In this document: piece after piece, positions 35,593 through 50,095 of the stretch | How positions within the stretch are numbered: the first letter of the stretch is position 1 | Layout: every line of letters begins with the position of its first letter | From: Flammula alnicola | Lineage: Eukaryota > Basidiomycota > Agaricomycetes > Agaricales > Strophariaceae | Direction: 5' to 3' | Length of the DNA: 64,000 nucleotides | Assembly: GCA_015499995.1 (NCBI GenBank) | Contig: JADNRV010000036.1 | Location: 248,001-312,000 of the forward strand | The notes under the pieces: model-generated | Database searches by the model: none | The model's input: the letters and a program-made list of their open reading frames with translations, nothing else | What the model was told of the DNA's origin: nothing | Translations under genes and position numbers: made by a program

Positions 35593-38278
35593 ATGAAAAG
35601 ACACTCGACCCCATCCAAGACAGAGGCTGCGAATCCATCAGGAGAGGCTGCCGAACTCTCAGAACATGAAGTACGTGATAGCGCGCTCAGAGATGAACGG
35701 AACTTCACTGAGACGAAGAAAACGCAAGACTGGTAAATACGAAGTTAGTAAAGAAGGTGCTCCACCCCAATGGAACAGGGTTCAAGGAAAACGCGGGATA
35801 CTCAAGCGACTGATGGAGATGCCTCTCGACTTGTTGTTCGAGGTACGTTTGGGCATTACCAACGGATCATATCTTGCATGCTTACCGCCTATGAAGATAT
35901 TTGGCCAGTTAGACCCCCCTGACCTCCTGCATATAGCACGAACGACGAAGGCTCTGCGTGCAATCCTTATGAGCCGTTCCTCAATATTTATTTGGACGCA
36001 AGCTCGCTCGAATATCGAAGGGTTTCCCGACTGTCCAGACGACTTGAGTGAACCCCAATATGCTATTCTGGCTTTCGGACGAAGCTGCTCTGTTAGTTTC
36101 TTTGGTGTCTCGCTGCGATACTAATCGTTTCACTGATGCGTTGACCAGTTCTGCCAACTGATCCTTTCCATTAGCCATGTGGCTTGGTCTGCTAGAGTCA
36201 GGTGCTGCAATAAATGCCTAGACATGCAGTAAGATCCCTTTTGACGTTGCGTAATGTCTGACTGACAAGGGTTGATCATAGTTTTATGCAAGTCAAGAAT
36301 CATAGTACTTGGTTGAACGCTGCTGATAGGGGATATCCGTCTCTACTGGCGCGGTGGGCTCCATGCATGACAATCAGTCGGACATCGGTCTCCTGCAAAT
36401 CAGGCATGTGAAGTCCGACCCGCTTAGGATACTCTGTTTCATTGATCTCTATTCAAGGTGCTCGTAATGCTACGGTTTATGCACTGCAAAGCACAGATCA
36501 ACTCTGGAGGGACGAGTACACGAATATTCAAGACCCTAACGCCAAAAATGAATGGATGAACTGCAAACTTGAAGAACGATACGCAATAGAAAAGGTATGC
36601 TTAATCGTCATCACAGTGGCTGTACTCATCTGACTAATTTGGGTATAGCACGCTCGTGAGTGTGAGTCCAGGTGGTCTAAAGGGGTTCAAGGGGCATATA
36701 GAGATGAAAAAAAGTTATTGCTTGCTGGACGCAAAGCTACTATGTGAGCTCTCTCCTTGATAATTCTGACGATTCTTGCTGAGATCTTCTTAGGATCACG
36801 GAGTCTGTCAAGAAGCTTGGATGGGAAGAAGAACTCTATAAATTGCCTCCAGTGGATTATTGCGCCCAGTACGAACTTCTTGAAAGTTTCTGCCCGAACG
36901 ACATCACAGAAACATGTAAACCTCGAATTCGCTTCCGCTTGCTTGAAATTTTTACTAAGCAATTATCAAAGGTCTCTCCAATTTGACATCTTGCCTCGAT
37001 GTATTCATGAAACGCAACAAAGCGCAGCGACTGTTCCGAGAGCACAGAGAGTTTTTGGAAAGCCGTAGAATTGTCCTCCATGACATCCGCAAGAACGGCT
37101 CCAAAAACCTGCCCATAAACTCTGTGTACCCTGATATCGGCGAATTGTACCGCATCACGGAGGAGAATCCATCGTTGGTGGATTATTCAAAGAGTTACCC
37201 CGATGCGCTTCGCGTCCCCTTTTCCGACATCGCCCTTCTGTGGCGAAAAGCCATCGAAAGTAAACTGCTTGATCTTATTACCGATGCATGCAGCGTGGAA
37301 TACGAGTTTGACCCCAATACGGTGTTCGATCTCGCAACGACGTTCTTCAATTGCACGTCTTGTCCAGGCTATACCACAACAACGCCAATGGGGCAAGCAA
37401 TACCAATGGGACAAACAATGCTAATGAGGCATGAGCGGGCGATGATACATCGGTGTGCGACCGTTGACGGCCATTACAACTCGGACGATACTCCATATGA
37501 ACTGGCTTTCAGAGATGTTCTGAAGGGAAAATCATGGAACGCTTGTGGCTGTATCAGCTTCCACCCAGAGGACTTAAAACATTGACAGGTGTCGTGGAGA
37601 TGTGCGGCTTCGATCCAAAAGTAACGACTGCCTGCGAAATGGACCAGGCTAATCTTATTATCGAATGCCTTTCCTGTAATAATATTGATAAGGGTCGGGC
37701 GACCATGACATGGGCGGTGGTGGTATGTTCTTTTTATTTCTTATTATGCCGTGCTGTGAGATCTGCTCATTTTTCTTCTCCTTTAATAGAGACACCACCA
37801 AAGAACCTCACACGACCCAGACGAAACAGACATGGTGCTCAAGGTCCTCGATGAAGAGGAGGCCGTAAAAGTCAGGGAACGCATGAAAGAGGAGCAAGTC
37901 CGTCAGTTGCATAGAGACTGCAACTACAAGTTTATGTGCCCTCATTGCAAATCATTGGCCGGGAATCTCCCGCTTCTCCGGACACATTTAAAAAACAAGT
38001 ACGCACGTTTTACGATGTTGCAGGTTACCGATTTTTGACATCACAAATCGCTAGCCATGATATAACAAAAGTGAAGGAGGAAGAACTGGTTTACTATCTC
38101 GATCAGAATCTCATACTCCTCTATATCGCTTTGGCCTCCTCGAGATGAAGAACCGGAGGAGGCTGAACTTGAACCTTCGACGATCGCCAAAGTCATAATG
38201 ACTGCAACCGCCGTCGCTCAACATCGTCAGAAGGAGACTCGAGCAAGGCCACGCACGCGTTGTCCTATGATCGATTGA
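35593..38278 (+). CDS. F-box protein with agaricomycete-type zinc-binding core
   Basis: F-box proteins recruit substrates to SCF ubiquitin ligases via Skp1. The F-box reads MEMPLDLLFEIFGQLDPPDL then LHIARTTKALRAILMSRSS, the standard form in mushroom genomes, followed by FPDCPDDLSEPQYAILAF and a CSFCQL ... CCNKC cysteine set that probably binds zinc. Middle: GARNATVYALQSTDQLW.., a helical K/E-rich part, HREFLESRRIVLHDIRKNG. C-terminal: IIECLSCNN and a C2H2 finger (CPHCKSLAGNLPLLRTHLKN, then NHDI across an intron). Exon 1 runs to 35842, exon 2 from 35897; about seven introns follow. The first frame (MKRHSTPSKTEAAN..) meets the KRKTGKYEVSKEG frame near 35720, implying an indel; an in-frame ATG at 35666 is the alternative start. 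Another slip is near 38120. Target unknown. Confidence 0.82.
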
Positions 38279-39965
38279 ATGCAGTTGCGAGAATTAATTC
38301 CTGTTTGCCCAGTCTGCCGAATCTATCTAATTGTAACCGCTGCAGTCCCAATTTACTGGTGACAAGTTGTTTATTTTAAGTCCTCTCCTATATATATGAA
38401 AGTCACATTTACCGTACCTTAAATAATTTGGCAAGAATTCACGAATACTAAGACATTGTTTACAAACCATCTGAGGCATGATCAATCATTTCGACATAAA
38501 TTGTTTCACGAAGTGGAAAGCTCGAAGTTTGCCACCTGCACCACAACTCGGGGCCTATTATTATCAGTGTACAGTGAGCGATTGACCGTTCAATTAGACC
38601 TGTCATTCAATTATGTAGGCAAATGAGTTTTTTTAGCAATCCGCACTCGATTGCTCAACATTGTATCTTTGGAAGAGATAAACGTCGTTCGTTCTTTGTT
38701 AGTGGAAAACGGACGAAGTCACCACCGTCCCATGGCCGCAACTGATTTGCTGGTTCAAGCTGCGGCCTGCTGTCTTATTCATCTTTTCTATCGACCATGG
38801 CCGTGGGAACGGGGTGGAGTAACGACGAGCACCGACCATGGGGTAGTGAGGACATCCTCTAGGTGTCTAATCCCAAAATTTCTTCCAGTTTTCCCAGACT
38901 TACCCGCCATCAACTAAGTAGTTTTTGGGAGGGTCATCGCAATGTGGTTGGAATGCCGTCAGACTTTAATAACCGTTAAGCAAGCTCGTCTTGTCGCAGG
39001 AACAAAATCTGTAATGTGGCATGAAGTGGACATCGTCCTCGATGCTAACTTGACGAAGGACCGATCCTTCACAGACGTGCTTCTCAGACCCCTTCCAAGT
39101 CATCTTTCATTAAGCTTAAGTACCGTGGCGGACTCTCTCTCTGTACGAAATCATGCGAAGTCCTCGATAGTCGGAAAACTTAATATTGGACATCAGTCGG
39201 AAATGGCGGCCATTGATGAAGGGTAATAACTTTCAAGACCGCCTGTGTATTCGAAATGTGATATCGGAAGGAGGTGGGGCAACCACAGAGGAACTTAGAG
39301 AAATCCTCATCCTTTTTGGTGCCCCGAGCCTCCTTCAATACCAAAGGCGCTTGATGTCGATCACAATGCAGTCGAGATAATCGGTCTCATTCGTCTTATA
39401 ATTAGGCGCCGGCTAGGGTGACAGGGGTGCTGGACAGGAACATCAACATAATATGCACGTGTCCCTTTCAGTTTACTAAGCTCCTTTATATTGCGCAGCA
39501 TTTGATAGACCCCAGTTGGACCGAGAAACGGCATGCCCTTCATCTGAATAGAATGGCTTTGGAGGCTCCAGTGAATTCAAGCAAAAGTCGAGGTGAATAA
39601 TTGATTTTAGTTAAAGACAACCACTTTATTTCTCAGACACTCGTTATTTTTCATCTAAAAGTCGATTTGAACACTTGCCATCCTCTTTTTAACGTGGTTA
39701 GCGTTGAACTTGCAGAGCAAACCTAAATCTGTCCCATCAATTCCCCACACGCTTGGCGGCCCGGCTGACAAGGTCTTCGCTACGTAAGCAGCCAAGTTGC
39801 TTATGTCAAATCATAGCAAATCATACCACTTACCTGACACAATCACAATCACGAAAATACGAAATTGCTGACTGACTGGTGCGAAAAGGGACTCAACCAT
39901 GATACTTAAAGGGCGCCCTTCGTCCACTATTTCTGCTTCTGAGAACCCCTTCTGTCTATTTTATC
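38279..39965. other. Gene-poor 1.7 kb
   Basis: AT-rich DNA with several short open frames (for example 38942-39226) that match nothing I recognise and lack consistent splice sites. Includes the upstream region of the FAD oxidoreductase. Confidence 0.45.
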
Positions 39966-41309
39966 ATGTCTAAAGAACGCCAAAACATAGTCATCGTCGG
40001 CGGCGGACCCGCAGGCCTCAGCACCTTCAAAGCCTCGCCGGCCAACTCGACGCGTTAAACGCCGACGTCACCTTAGTTACCTCTCGCCCTTTTTTCACCC
40101 ACTTGCCAGCTAGCCTGCGCATGGTGGTGACTTCGGAAGGCGCGCTTGAGGAGTCGATCCTCATGCCTTTTGGAGATACCTACAATGGCGAGAACAAAAA
40201 AGTGGTCACTGGCGAAGTCGCTTCTGTCGTCGATGATGATACGAAAGGCCATTATGTTGTGCTGGACAACGGCGACCAAATCCAGTTCTCGGTACTCGTT
40301 CTCGCCCCCGGAAGTACTTGGGAAGGACCTCTCAATTTTCCGAATACGAAGGCCGAAGTACTTGAATGGTCAAACCTGGCGCGGTCGGTTCGAGAGGCCC
40401 AGGATATTATCCTTGTTGGCGGAGGAGCTGTTGGGCTTGGTACGCGTTTGCTCCTTGATTTGCATATCCGACAGCCAGGCTCACCACTACCCTTTAAATT
40501 TTTAGAACTTGCTGGGGAGCTCAAGGACCTTTCACCGGTATGCTTTACCTCATCTCTCCTCTTCGACGTCGAACGGTAACTAACTGCCGCGAAGACAAAA
40601 ATGTTACCATCGTACATTCGCAAGCTCTTCCCTTGAACGATACATATCCAACGAGCTGGAGAAAGAAGATTGCGCAACAATTCACCAACCGCGGCATAAA
40701 GTTCGTATTGGACGACCTTGTCGAAGATGTCGAAATCAAGGACGGACATATTGAGACGCGGAATAAGAAGAGGATCCCGCTGACCTAGTTGTACGTGTTA
40801 CCTTTCGCCACTCTCCGCCAAAGACATATGGTTAACAATATCTAGGTGCCGACGCGTGGAGGTCGTCCTAACACCAAGTTCATTGAGACCCTCGGTCCCG
40901 ATGTTTTGACTGCTACCGGACACGTTAAAGTTACACCTACGCTCCAAGTTGTCGGCCACCCACGCGTCTTTGCGGCAGGAGATGTCATCGACTGGAAAGA
41001 GCAAAAGCAGGCCGGCAAAACGCCTAGCCATGCAGCCGTTATCAAGACCAATATCCTCTCACTCCTTGGCTCTAAGGAGAGCTTGGTGCCATACAAGGCT
41101 CGATTGAGATGATTCTCATTACCAACGGAAAGGTGAGTCGAACTGCGAGTGCTTTCATTTTCTAATAATTAATACTGTTTTCCTAGAACGGCGGCACGGG
41201 ATACCTTGGAATCCTGTGGGGTATTACTCTTGGTAATTGGCTAGCGGCTCTGCTCAAGTCGAGATCTCTTATGGTGGATATGACAAAGAAGATGTTGGGC
41301 TTTGCATGA
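39966..41309 (+). CDS. FSP1/AMID-like FAD-dependent NAD(P)H oxidoreductase, copy 1
   Basis: AIF/FSP1-type flavoprotein (two-dinucleotide-binding fold), expected to move electrons from NAD(P)H to quinones. FAD motif IVIVGGGPAGLS at the N-terminus, FFTHLPASLRMVV, SVLVLAPGSTWEGPLNFP (family-typical), second Rossmann motif ILVGGGAVGLELAGEL, VTIVHSQALPLNDTYPTSW, and the C-terminal FAD block VFAAGDVIDWKEQKQAGKTP. The end GYLGILWGITLGNWLAAL is hydrophobic and may anchor it to membranes. One-base losses are inferred near 40034 (TFKA|LAGQLDALN), 40594, 40779 and 41099. The downstream neighbour is a same-strand paralogue, pointing to tandem duplication. Confidence 0.86.
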
Positions 41310-42228
41310 GGAGGAATGAGGTTTCTTCTGGTAATTTGCGATTCGAGAGTTTTAAGTTTGGATTTAGTCTCGTTATATATACCCCTTTTTCTGGATAGAT
41401 TGTCGCGTGGATTGACACCAATTTAATTGCTTGGATTTGTTTCCCGATCGCCCGGCTATTGGACGCTGAGCGTTGACGCGTCAAACGCGTGGATGATTCT
41501 GTCACGTGATGAGACATAATTTCAGGCACGCTTCCAAATTCTCAAGTTGTCAACGTTTCTCGATCCCAGGCTTGAACTAAAAATTCTTCTTCACAAGTGC
41601 TCCATCAGTCCTTGGGAATCTCGGCAGTCTTCTGGTTCTGGTTCTTGTATCCGAGTGCCACTAGGTACCATCATGCCAGATCATGCGGCTGCCTCAAATT
41701 GTGGAAATGGTACACTCCATGTGGGATAACAATCTAACCACCCTTGTCGCTCGGGAGGAGGAGGACCGATGACACTCGGAAATCGCTCATGAGCGCTTGA
41801 CGTTGTCAGCTCTGATTGCCTGCGGCTTGGACTTCTCGACAGCTTGTTCCACCTAATCACAGAAACTGGTAAATGGGTTTTAATCATTCTATGTATAATG
41901 CTATCGGCTTCCGCACAGCCGCCTTTCCATCCTGGAACAACTTTCCGTATTGTAATCCGTGATACACATCTCCTGTGAATCTATCGGAATGGGGCCCACG
42001 TTTCACGGCCTGTCTTGGGAACCCTCCTCCGGTAGGCGTGAACACCCTTTGCCGTTCCACGACCGTAATGTCATCCGGGATACCGAGCAGTGGAAAGCAC
42101 TGCCTACGTGGGACAATCTGCCGAGTGGCGAGTTCATAATCCTCTGTCCGTGAGGACATAGGATAATTGTCTATTGCCACGTCCACCCACCACTGAATCA
42201 GTACTTATACCCCCCGCTTTCGGAAAGG
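41310..42228. other. Intergenic between the tandem FAD oxidoreductases
   Basis: No recognisable gene. Holds the 3' end of copy 1 and the promoter of copy 2. Small open frames only. Confidence 0.45.
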
Positions 42229-43569
42229 ATGTTCAATATGGCAGAACGCCCTAACGTCGTGATCGTCGGAGGCGGCGGCGCGGGAGCTCAGGTCGCCCGC
42301 CTGCTCTCCGCCAGCTCAAGCCTGACCAGTACAATCTTCTGCTCGTCACGGCCCGCCCGTACTACACACACCTCCCTGCATGGATCCGGATGTCAGTCAC
42401 GGAGGAAGGCCACTCGAAGACAGGGCCCATATCACGTAAACTACACCTTGTGAACGGGAACGGACAGTTCATTATTGGCAAGGTCGCTTCGATTACGACG
42501 GAGGAAGGAGACAAGGAGGGGTATTTGACCCTTGAGAATGGGGAGACGGTGCAATACTCGGTGCTTGTGCTCACGCCTGGCTGCATTTGGGAGGGGCCGT
42601 TGAATATCCCGGATAATAAAAAGGAGACGACGGAGCACTTGCTCAGTTGGCGCGAGAAGTTTAAGAATGCAAATGATATTGTGTTGGTGGGAGGTGGAGC
42701 CGTGGCACTGGGTAAGTCTCTACGTTTTCGACTATATGCGGCCTTTTGGTAAATCTGTGTGGCAGAATATGCCGGAGAGATCAAAGACTTTTACCCAGTT
42801 CGTACCTCCCCTTTGAAAAATTCTCTCGGTTCCTGACGTACTTGGTTACAGGACAAGAGAGTGACCATTGTGCACGGACATGACCTTCTTCTCAACGATG
42901 CGTATCCCAACCATTTCCGCAAAGACGTCGCAAAAGGTGTCCGCAAGCGTGATGTTGATGTCGTTCTTAACGACTGGATAGACGATTTGAATATCTCGGA
43001 GGCCGGTGTTGTCCAGACTCGCAATGGAAGAAAGCTTGTCGCTGACCTGGTGGTAAGCAAGGCTCCGTTAAGTTCTACCTTGCTTTCAAGTCATGATGTT
43101 ATTCAGGTGCCCTGTTGTGGGCCGAAACCTAACACAGGATTCGTAACGCTCGTCCCTGGCACACTATCAGAAACCAAGCATATCAGGGTGTCTGCCACCC
43201 TCCAAGTCTTCAAATATCCTCGTATCCTCGCTGGAGGCGACGCGATTGCATGGGACGAGCAAAAGCAGGTCTCAAAATACGGCACCCACGCATCGATCAT
43301 CGCCAACAACGTCGTTTCTGTTCTCAAGAAGAGACAGCCTAGCTCTCTGTATCGTGGAGCATATGAGATGATCTCGATTTCGAATGGGAAGGTACTTAAC
43401 TTTCCGCGAGGTTATATGCATATACATACTCACTCGTCTATAGCAGGGTGGGGCTAGCTACTGGGCCATCTTCTGGGGACCGACCTTTGGCGATTGGGTA
43501 TCTGCGGCGATGAAGTCGAAGGATCTGTTCCTCACTTGGACACGCAAGAATTTGGGACTGTCGTCATAA
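42229..43569 (+). CDS. FSP1/AMID-like FAD-dependent NAD(P)H oxidoreductase, copy 2
   Basis: Paralogue of the preceding gene with the same block order: VVIVGGGGAGAQVARLLSA (FAD site), YYTHLPAWIRMSVTEEG, SVLVLTPGCIWEGPLNIP, IVLVGGGAVALE (NAD(P)H site), VTIVHGHDLLLNDAYPNHF, RNGRKLVADLVV, RILAGGDAIAWDEQKQ and a C-terminal hydrophobic SYWAIFWGPTFGDWVSAAM, ending KNLGLSS. A second ATG at 42238 (MAERPNVVIVGG) is in frame and may be the real start. One C appears lost near 42311 (GCCAG for GCCCAG), after which LKPDQYNLLLVTARPYYTHL comes into frame. Introns follow 42711, 42800 and others. Substrate unknown; quinone reduction is inferred from family. Confidence 0.86.
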
Positions 43570-44068
43570 TCTGATAGCATTTATTGCAACTGTATACCCG
43601 CTGTATGACTGTTGCTTGATGCCTCGTATCAGACTTTTGTTATCAGAAACATAGACTTCTTTGTTACTCATATCATATGGCCTTTGAAGCTTCGAAGTTC
43701 GGCAACTCGTCCACGTCTGACTCCATGCAACTCATTGGCGATCAAAAAATTTCTCGCTATAAATGTCTCATAAAAGGTCCTTGAAAGGCGACTCTGACTG
43801 GATTTGACTTGACAAATGGCATGCGGGCGAGTCAAATGCTGCAGTTAGTGCGCGTTTCCATGGCCGGGCCGGAAGTCGGAAACCAACCTGCCGTCCCAAT
43901 TTGGCAATCCGTCGGCTTCACCTGACGTTTACAGATCTGGGCAGCTGAGAACAGAGCAATCCTTCTCTTGTCCTTCTACCACAGCCTTATACTTCCTTGT
44001 CTTTGTCGTCCCATTCCCGTTTTCTTCCGTACGAATAGCACATCTTTGTATATCATCGTCGACGACCA
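43570..44068. other. Intergenic, Mo25 promoter
   Basis: A CTATAAATG sequence near 43757 and pyrimidine-rich tracts before the Mo25 start; nothing coding recognised. Confidence 0.4.
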
Positions 44069-45490
44069 ATGAATTTCTTCAAGACGAAGCCAAGGACACC
44101 CCCGGATCTCGTGCGAGGCCTGCGCGATGCCATTAACCGATTGGAGTCAGGGGCCCCAGGAGGAGAGACAAGGCGAAAGGTATGTTGGTATTGACTTTTA
44201 GGCTACGATGACTTTGGTTCTATCATCAGAATACGCCTTCTCACGCGTCATAACGTTCCAGGCCAGTGAGGATGTCTCGAAGAATCTGCAGCAGATCAAA
44301 GCTATTTTGTACGGCGATGGAGGTGAGTGATATATGCATTCAAGCCTCGACAAGTTTTTCTGAATATATGGAAATTTCTCTCTTCTCTGTGGTTGGATAA
44401 GAACCAGCTCCGGAGCTCGTGGCCCAGCTCGCACAAGAGACGTACAACACAGACCTGCTGTTGCTCCTTGTCCAGAACATATCTAGATTCGAATTCGAGG
44501 CTAGGAAGGACGTCGTACAGATTTTTAACAACCTCCTACGACGACAGATTGGCTCGCGATGGCCAACTGTGGAGTATCTTTCTGGGAAACACGATGTTAT
44601 CTTCGCGGCTCTGCGGGGTACGAGAACGAGGAGGTGGCTTTGAACACAGGCATGATTCTCAAGGAGATGTTGAGGCACGAGCAGCTTTGTAAGGTACTGC
44701 TATACTCGGATCAGTAAGCAATTCTTTCTTACCAGTGCTTCGGCGCCTAAGTAACCCATTATTAGGTTCTACAATTTCCCGCACTATATAGAAACAACGA
44801 CATTCGGCATCTCCTGTGACGCATTTGCGAACCTCAAGGAAACACTGACGCGGCATAAACCTATGGTTGCCGAATACCTTGATAAGAACTATGATAGAGT
44901 ACGTACCCCCTTCTTTCCTTGATTGTCGGGGCTCAAGTCTCGCCCACAGTTTTTCTCCTCCTTCACGACTCTGATTCTCTCGAACAACTACGTGACAAAG
45001 CGACAGTCGCTGAAGCTGTTGGGCGAAATTCTGCTAGACCGCGCCAACTTCAATGTCATGACACGTTATATCGCCAACGAGGCCAACCTCAAGATGATGA
45101 TGAACCTGCTCAGGGACAAGAGCAAGAACATCCAATTTGAGGCATTCCACGTGTTCAAGGTTTGTTTATATATGCGCTGTCCTTGGCATGTTTTTGTCTC
45201 TGACTATTATGTTGACTTTTCTTCCAGGTCTTCGTTGCAAATCCGAAGAAGCCGCCTCAGATTGAATCAATTCTGCGACGAAACAAGGAGAAGCTGCTAA
45301 ATTTCCTGAAATCCTTCCACAACGACAAAGAGGGTGCGTATCTGTGTTTGCTATATTACAGGCGAATCCCCCGTTGACTGAGACTTTTTCTTCTCCCTCT
45401 TCCTTCCTCCATGACTCGCTCAATCTGTTGATAGACGAGCAATTCAGCGACGAGAAGCAATTTCTCATCGTGCAAATCCAGAATCTATGA
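44069..45490 (+). CDS. HYM1: Mo25/Hym1-like scaffold protein (CAB39 family)
   Basis: Armadillo-like helical scaffold that binds STE20/germinal-centre kinases; in fungi it works in the RAM/morphogenesis network controlling polarity and cell separation. The family start [20 protein letters not shown] is clear. Conserved blocks: [156 protein letters not shown]. Exons: 44069-44179, 44262-44322, 44402-44713, 44766-44898, 44950-45159, 45228-45333, 45435-45490. One base is lost near 44619 ([13 protein letters not shown]). Length is right for the family (about 330 residues). Confidence 0.92.
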
Positions 45491-46788
45491 TTTCTCTTCG
45501 CGGCTTTCAGTCCTCTGGACGCATATTTGCTGCAGCTGGTCGCGCAACCCATTTCATAGCTAACTTTATCATCATCATTTCCGCATCTCAACCTGATATT
45601 CTCTTCCGCTCCTGTCTGTCTGGTCTTCTGTTTCCACTGTTATTTGTTGTTTTGTCGTCGTACACTGTCTCTTCGTTGTCTCCCTCTCTCTTTCGTCTGT
45701 CGTCTGTCCCATATCCACGTCATCGGGTGTTATCAGCTTCCGTCATGAGGCTTTCTTCTGCCTCCCATCACCTATACCTACACGACTATGACCCAGTCCA
45801 TTATCAATGCATCTCCGAAACGAACTGTATACTACGTCAGCATATCTCTTATTGCCTTCCGCGCCCAGCGGCAAAGCCGTCGCAAAATCCATTCCCATCG
45901 TTGACTGCATCTTTGGCATGATATATGATAATCAATGCACCTTTCTCGTGGTGTTAGTAGATTTTCTTCTTTTGGTCGGAGGTCCTTATCCTTTGGATTA
46001 CACTTCGGTCCGTCAAGGTTGTCTGCCGTCGAGATTCGAGACGTTTACAACTACCATCATGCCCATATCTCACCCCCTTCCGACCATCATAGGATTGTTG
46101 TACTGCTGAATATTTCTCCATTTTTGTGGGAGATATTGTGCGCTGTATCCAGTATGTAGGTTTTAGCTTCTCGATTCGAGATCCCTAGTAGCTAGGCATT
46201 CCAGACATCCCGAGCCATTGAGATTGTGTAGTTGTAGTATGTAATCATTGCTTCATTGTCCATAAATTTTATGATATCTGGAGCACCAGTACCTATATAG
46301 AGGTTTCCTTGCGATAGTCTCATAAGTATTTAGCTATCAGCAATTCTGTGAGTCGCCCTTTCTGAGTTCGCTTGTAAAGGGAGAGCGGTTCGTCTAGGTA
46401 CTTATTGCCAGGTAACTCGCTGCGACTCACCACTGATCATGATGATGGATAATTTAATTTTTGAAGACTGTCATTGGCATAGTGGTATTGGACCTATTAT
46501 TTTCCGTAACATTTCCCCCTAAATATGTGTTTTGTGGACTTTAATAGATTGCTTTGACTTCACTCAAGTTTGGTACTATGGTAGAGGCTGGTAGAGGTCG
46601 CGTCCAAGTCGCCGCCGCGTGTTTACGAGGAGGCCACTTATCACGTGACCTCGGATTATTGACCTTCCGTCTTTCCGAATGCTTTCTTCTCTTCTTTAAG
46701 TTTTAACTTTACCACATCTTAAGTACCCCGACGTCGACCTCCAGAACACAACGACCGTTCGCTAATCCCAAAGAGCCTGCAAACCAAT
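45491..46788. other. Intergenic between Mo25 and the E2 gene
   Basis: Mo25 3' flank, pyrimidine-rich, then AT-rich DNA and the E2 promoter. Short open frames (45807-46109, 45935-46159) resemble nothing known. Confidence 0.45.
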
Positions 46789-48130
<1,342 letters not shown>

Positions 48131-48662
48131 GTTTTTCTTTCTGTATCATCACCACCTACATTTCATTCTGCCCATTGGTTGATTCCCTTATGCTCCAACC
48201 TCTCTCTCCTTCGATGTAATTGCATCCATCATTTGCTTATTCAGTCGCGGACCTGTCCTTTTATCCAAATGCTCAACATTCGTACTTAATGCTAATGATT
48301 CATCCAATATCTAACCTTCAGAGACGGAGTCGTACTTTCCTCAATGTCGCTGATCTTTAACATTTGTATAGGTTCTGCACCGGCACTTACCCCTCTTTAG
48401 GAAGTTGCGAGTACCACAGCTAGTAGGATGGATTCTGTTCAAGGTAAATGACTTTTGCACATCTACGAAGGGTTATGGCTGATTTCTGTCAATCCGAAAG
48501 TGAAGAAGCAATCAGTCCAGCGAACTAGCGCACTTGGTCCACATAGACCTTGCCAATCTTGTCAACTGAAACTTTCAATGGCCTCGACTACCCAGACCGC
48601 ATAGAAATAGCATTGACCGTCAACGCTAGGTCTTCCCCACCTCGAAGACTATCCACAGAGTC
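48131..48662. other. Intergenic between E2 and TPR genes
   Basis: 3' flank of the E2 gene and promoter of the TPR gene. No recognisable coding sequence. Confidence 0.4.
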
Positions 48663-49949
48663 ATGGACGCGCAACCTTCTGCGATGGAACTGGGCAATGA
48701 AGGAGTCGCGTTGCATCAAATGGCGACTATCCAGGAGCTGTTGCAAAGTACACTGAGGCGATCGCGAGCCTTTACTGCAATCGCGCAGACAGTTATCGAG
48801 AACTCGGGCAGTTCGTACCTTCTCATTGTGTTATGGGCCCGATAGGATGTGTGCTCATGGGGTATTCCTCCGTATGAAGATATGGTAAAGCGCCAGTGAC
48901 GCAAAGCAGGTGAGTAATGTACACTATGACGATGGTACATGAGCGAAGAATGCTAATTGCCTCTTTTCCCGTAGGCTGTCACGCTCTCTCCGGGAAATGT
49001 GCAGGCGTGGTTACATCTCGCGCGTTGTCAACACGTAAGTCTCTACTCCGTATTCCGTACAAGAATATTTAGATCGACGGCGGGTTGATCTCAGGCTCTG
49101 CAAGAGTACTCCGAATGCGTTCAATCTTACGACACCATGCTCAAGCTTCTGTCAAAAAGCCAACATCATACCGCGGCGGAAGTGCAGATGAAAGACGAGG
49201 CATTGCGAGACATAAAGTCGGTCTTGGATTCGATGACAGAGCCCGAAACCATGTACGTCCACTCTCGAATCTTCGGTCTGCATTATTCCCTTTAACCTCT
49301 CGATTTGTCGATTAGTTGGTATGAAATCCTGGCAGGAAGGGCACGTTTTTTAGAAATCCCTATTCCTCCTCAAGAAAGTGTTCAATCTCAAGAACAAATG
49401 AAAGATCTTCGCAAGAGTCTCTTTAATAATCCACGGTGGGACGAAGAACCGAAGGTTAACTACCTCTTCATCCCCGACGACGAGTCTCAACCCATACGTC
49501 AAATTGCGCTGGAGGAAAGCCCATCATCAGCTCCGAAGATTCGCGAGCTTCTCGGCTGCAACTTGCCGTCCCCGAATGTCTCTACTCGGAGATATTTTCG
49601 CGCAGGTAAGGGATGTCGAAGTATTTTTTTCGAGGCTCATTCCTGATCCTGGGCTGCCCAGTTACACGGACAGGAACACGGCATTCCAGCCGGTTGCCTT
49701 TACACTGTTTACGAGGCCATCATGGATGATATCGGCGTATATACACGCCCGTACAACCGCAGAGCTAGCGAGCTTCTGGTCAGGCCAAACACGCACGGCC
49801 CCATTCTTGTGATGAAGTCAACCTTCATCAAAGACACCTATCAAGCACTTGTTGGGTTCTTGTTTGTTCTGAGAAACTATCAGCTGAAGACCTTGAAAGC
49901 GCACGGTTATGAAACAGAGAAGAGAATGGTTATGTGCAAAGGATGCTAA
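48663..49949 (+). CDS. TPR-repeat protein of unknown function
   Basis: The N-terminal half reads as TPR helices: AMELGNEGVALHQ with GDYPGAVAKYTEAIA, NRADSYRELGQ, then AVTLSPGNVQAWLHLARCQ and EYSECVQSYDTMLKLLSKSQ. A charged middle follows (DLRKSLFNNPRWDEEP, VNYLFIPDDESQP), then a conserved C-terminal part: LLGDIFAQVRDVEVFFSRLI, YEAIMDDIGVYTRPYNRRAS, LLVRPNTHGPILVMKSTF and a basic end with MVMCKGC. Introns were placed after 48805 (donor GTTCGT), after 49039 and after 49252. One-base losses are inferred near 48720 (HQ|GDYP), near 49560-49585 and near 49694 (FT|VYEAIM). TPRs mediate protein binding; partner unknown. Confidence 0.72.
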
Positions 49950-50095
49950 TAAAAAGACAGCCATTGAAGAATTGAGTATGTTGGAAGGCCCTTTTCAAGT
50001 AGTAGCAAAGTGATTCTAGATATAAATAATCTTGAGTTAGCTTTTGAGCAACATGTTATTAGAGAAGTTGTACTGAATGCATCATTCATTGGTTC

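Noticed and set aside
3614..43569. A ubiquinone module joining COQ1 and the FSP1-like pair
   Set aside because: They are about 35 kb apart with many unrelated genes between; no shared promoter pattern was seen.
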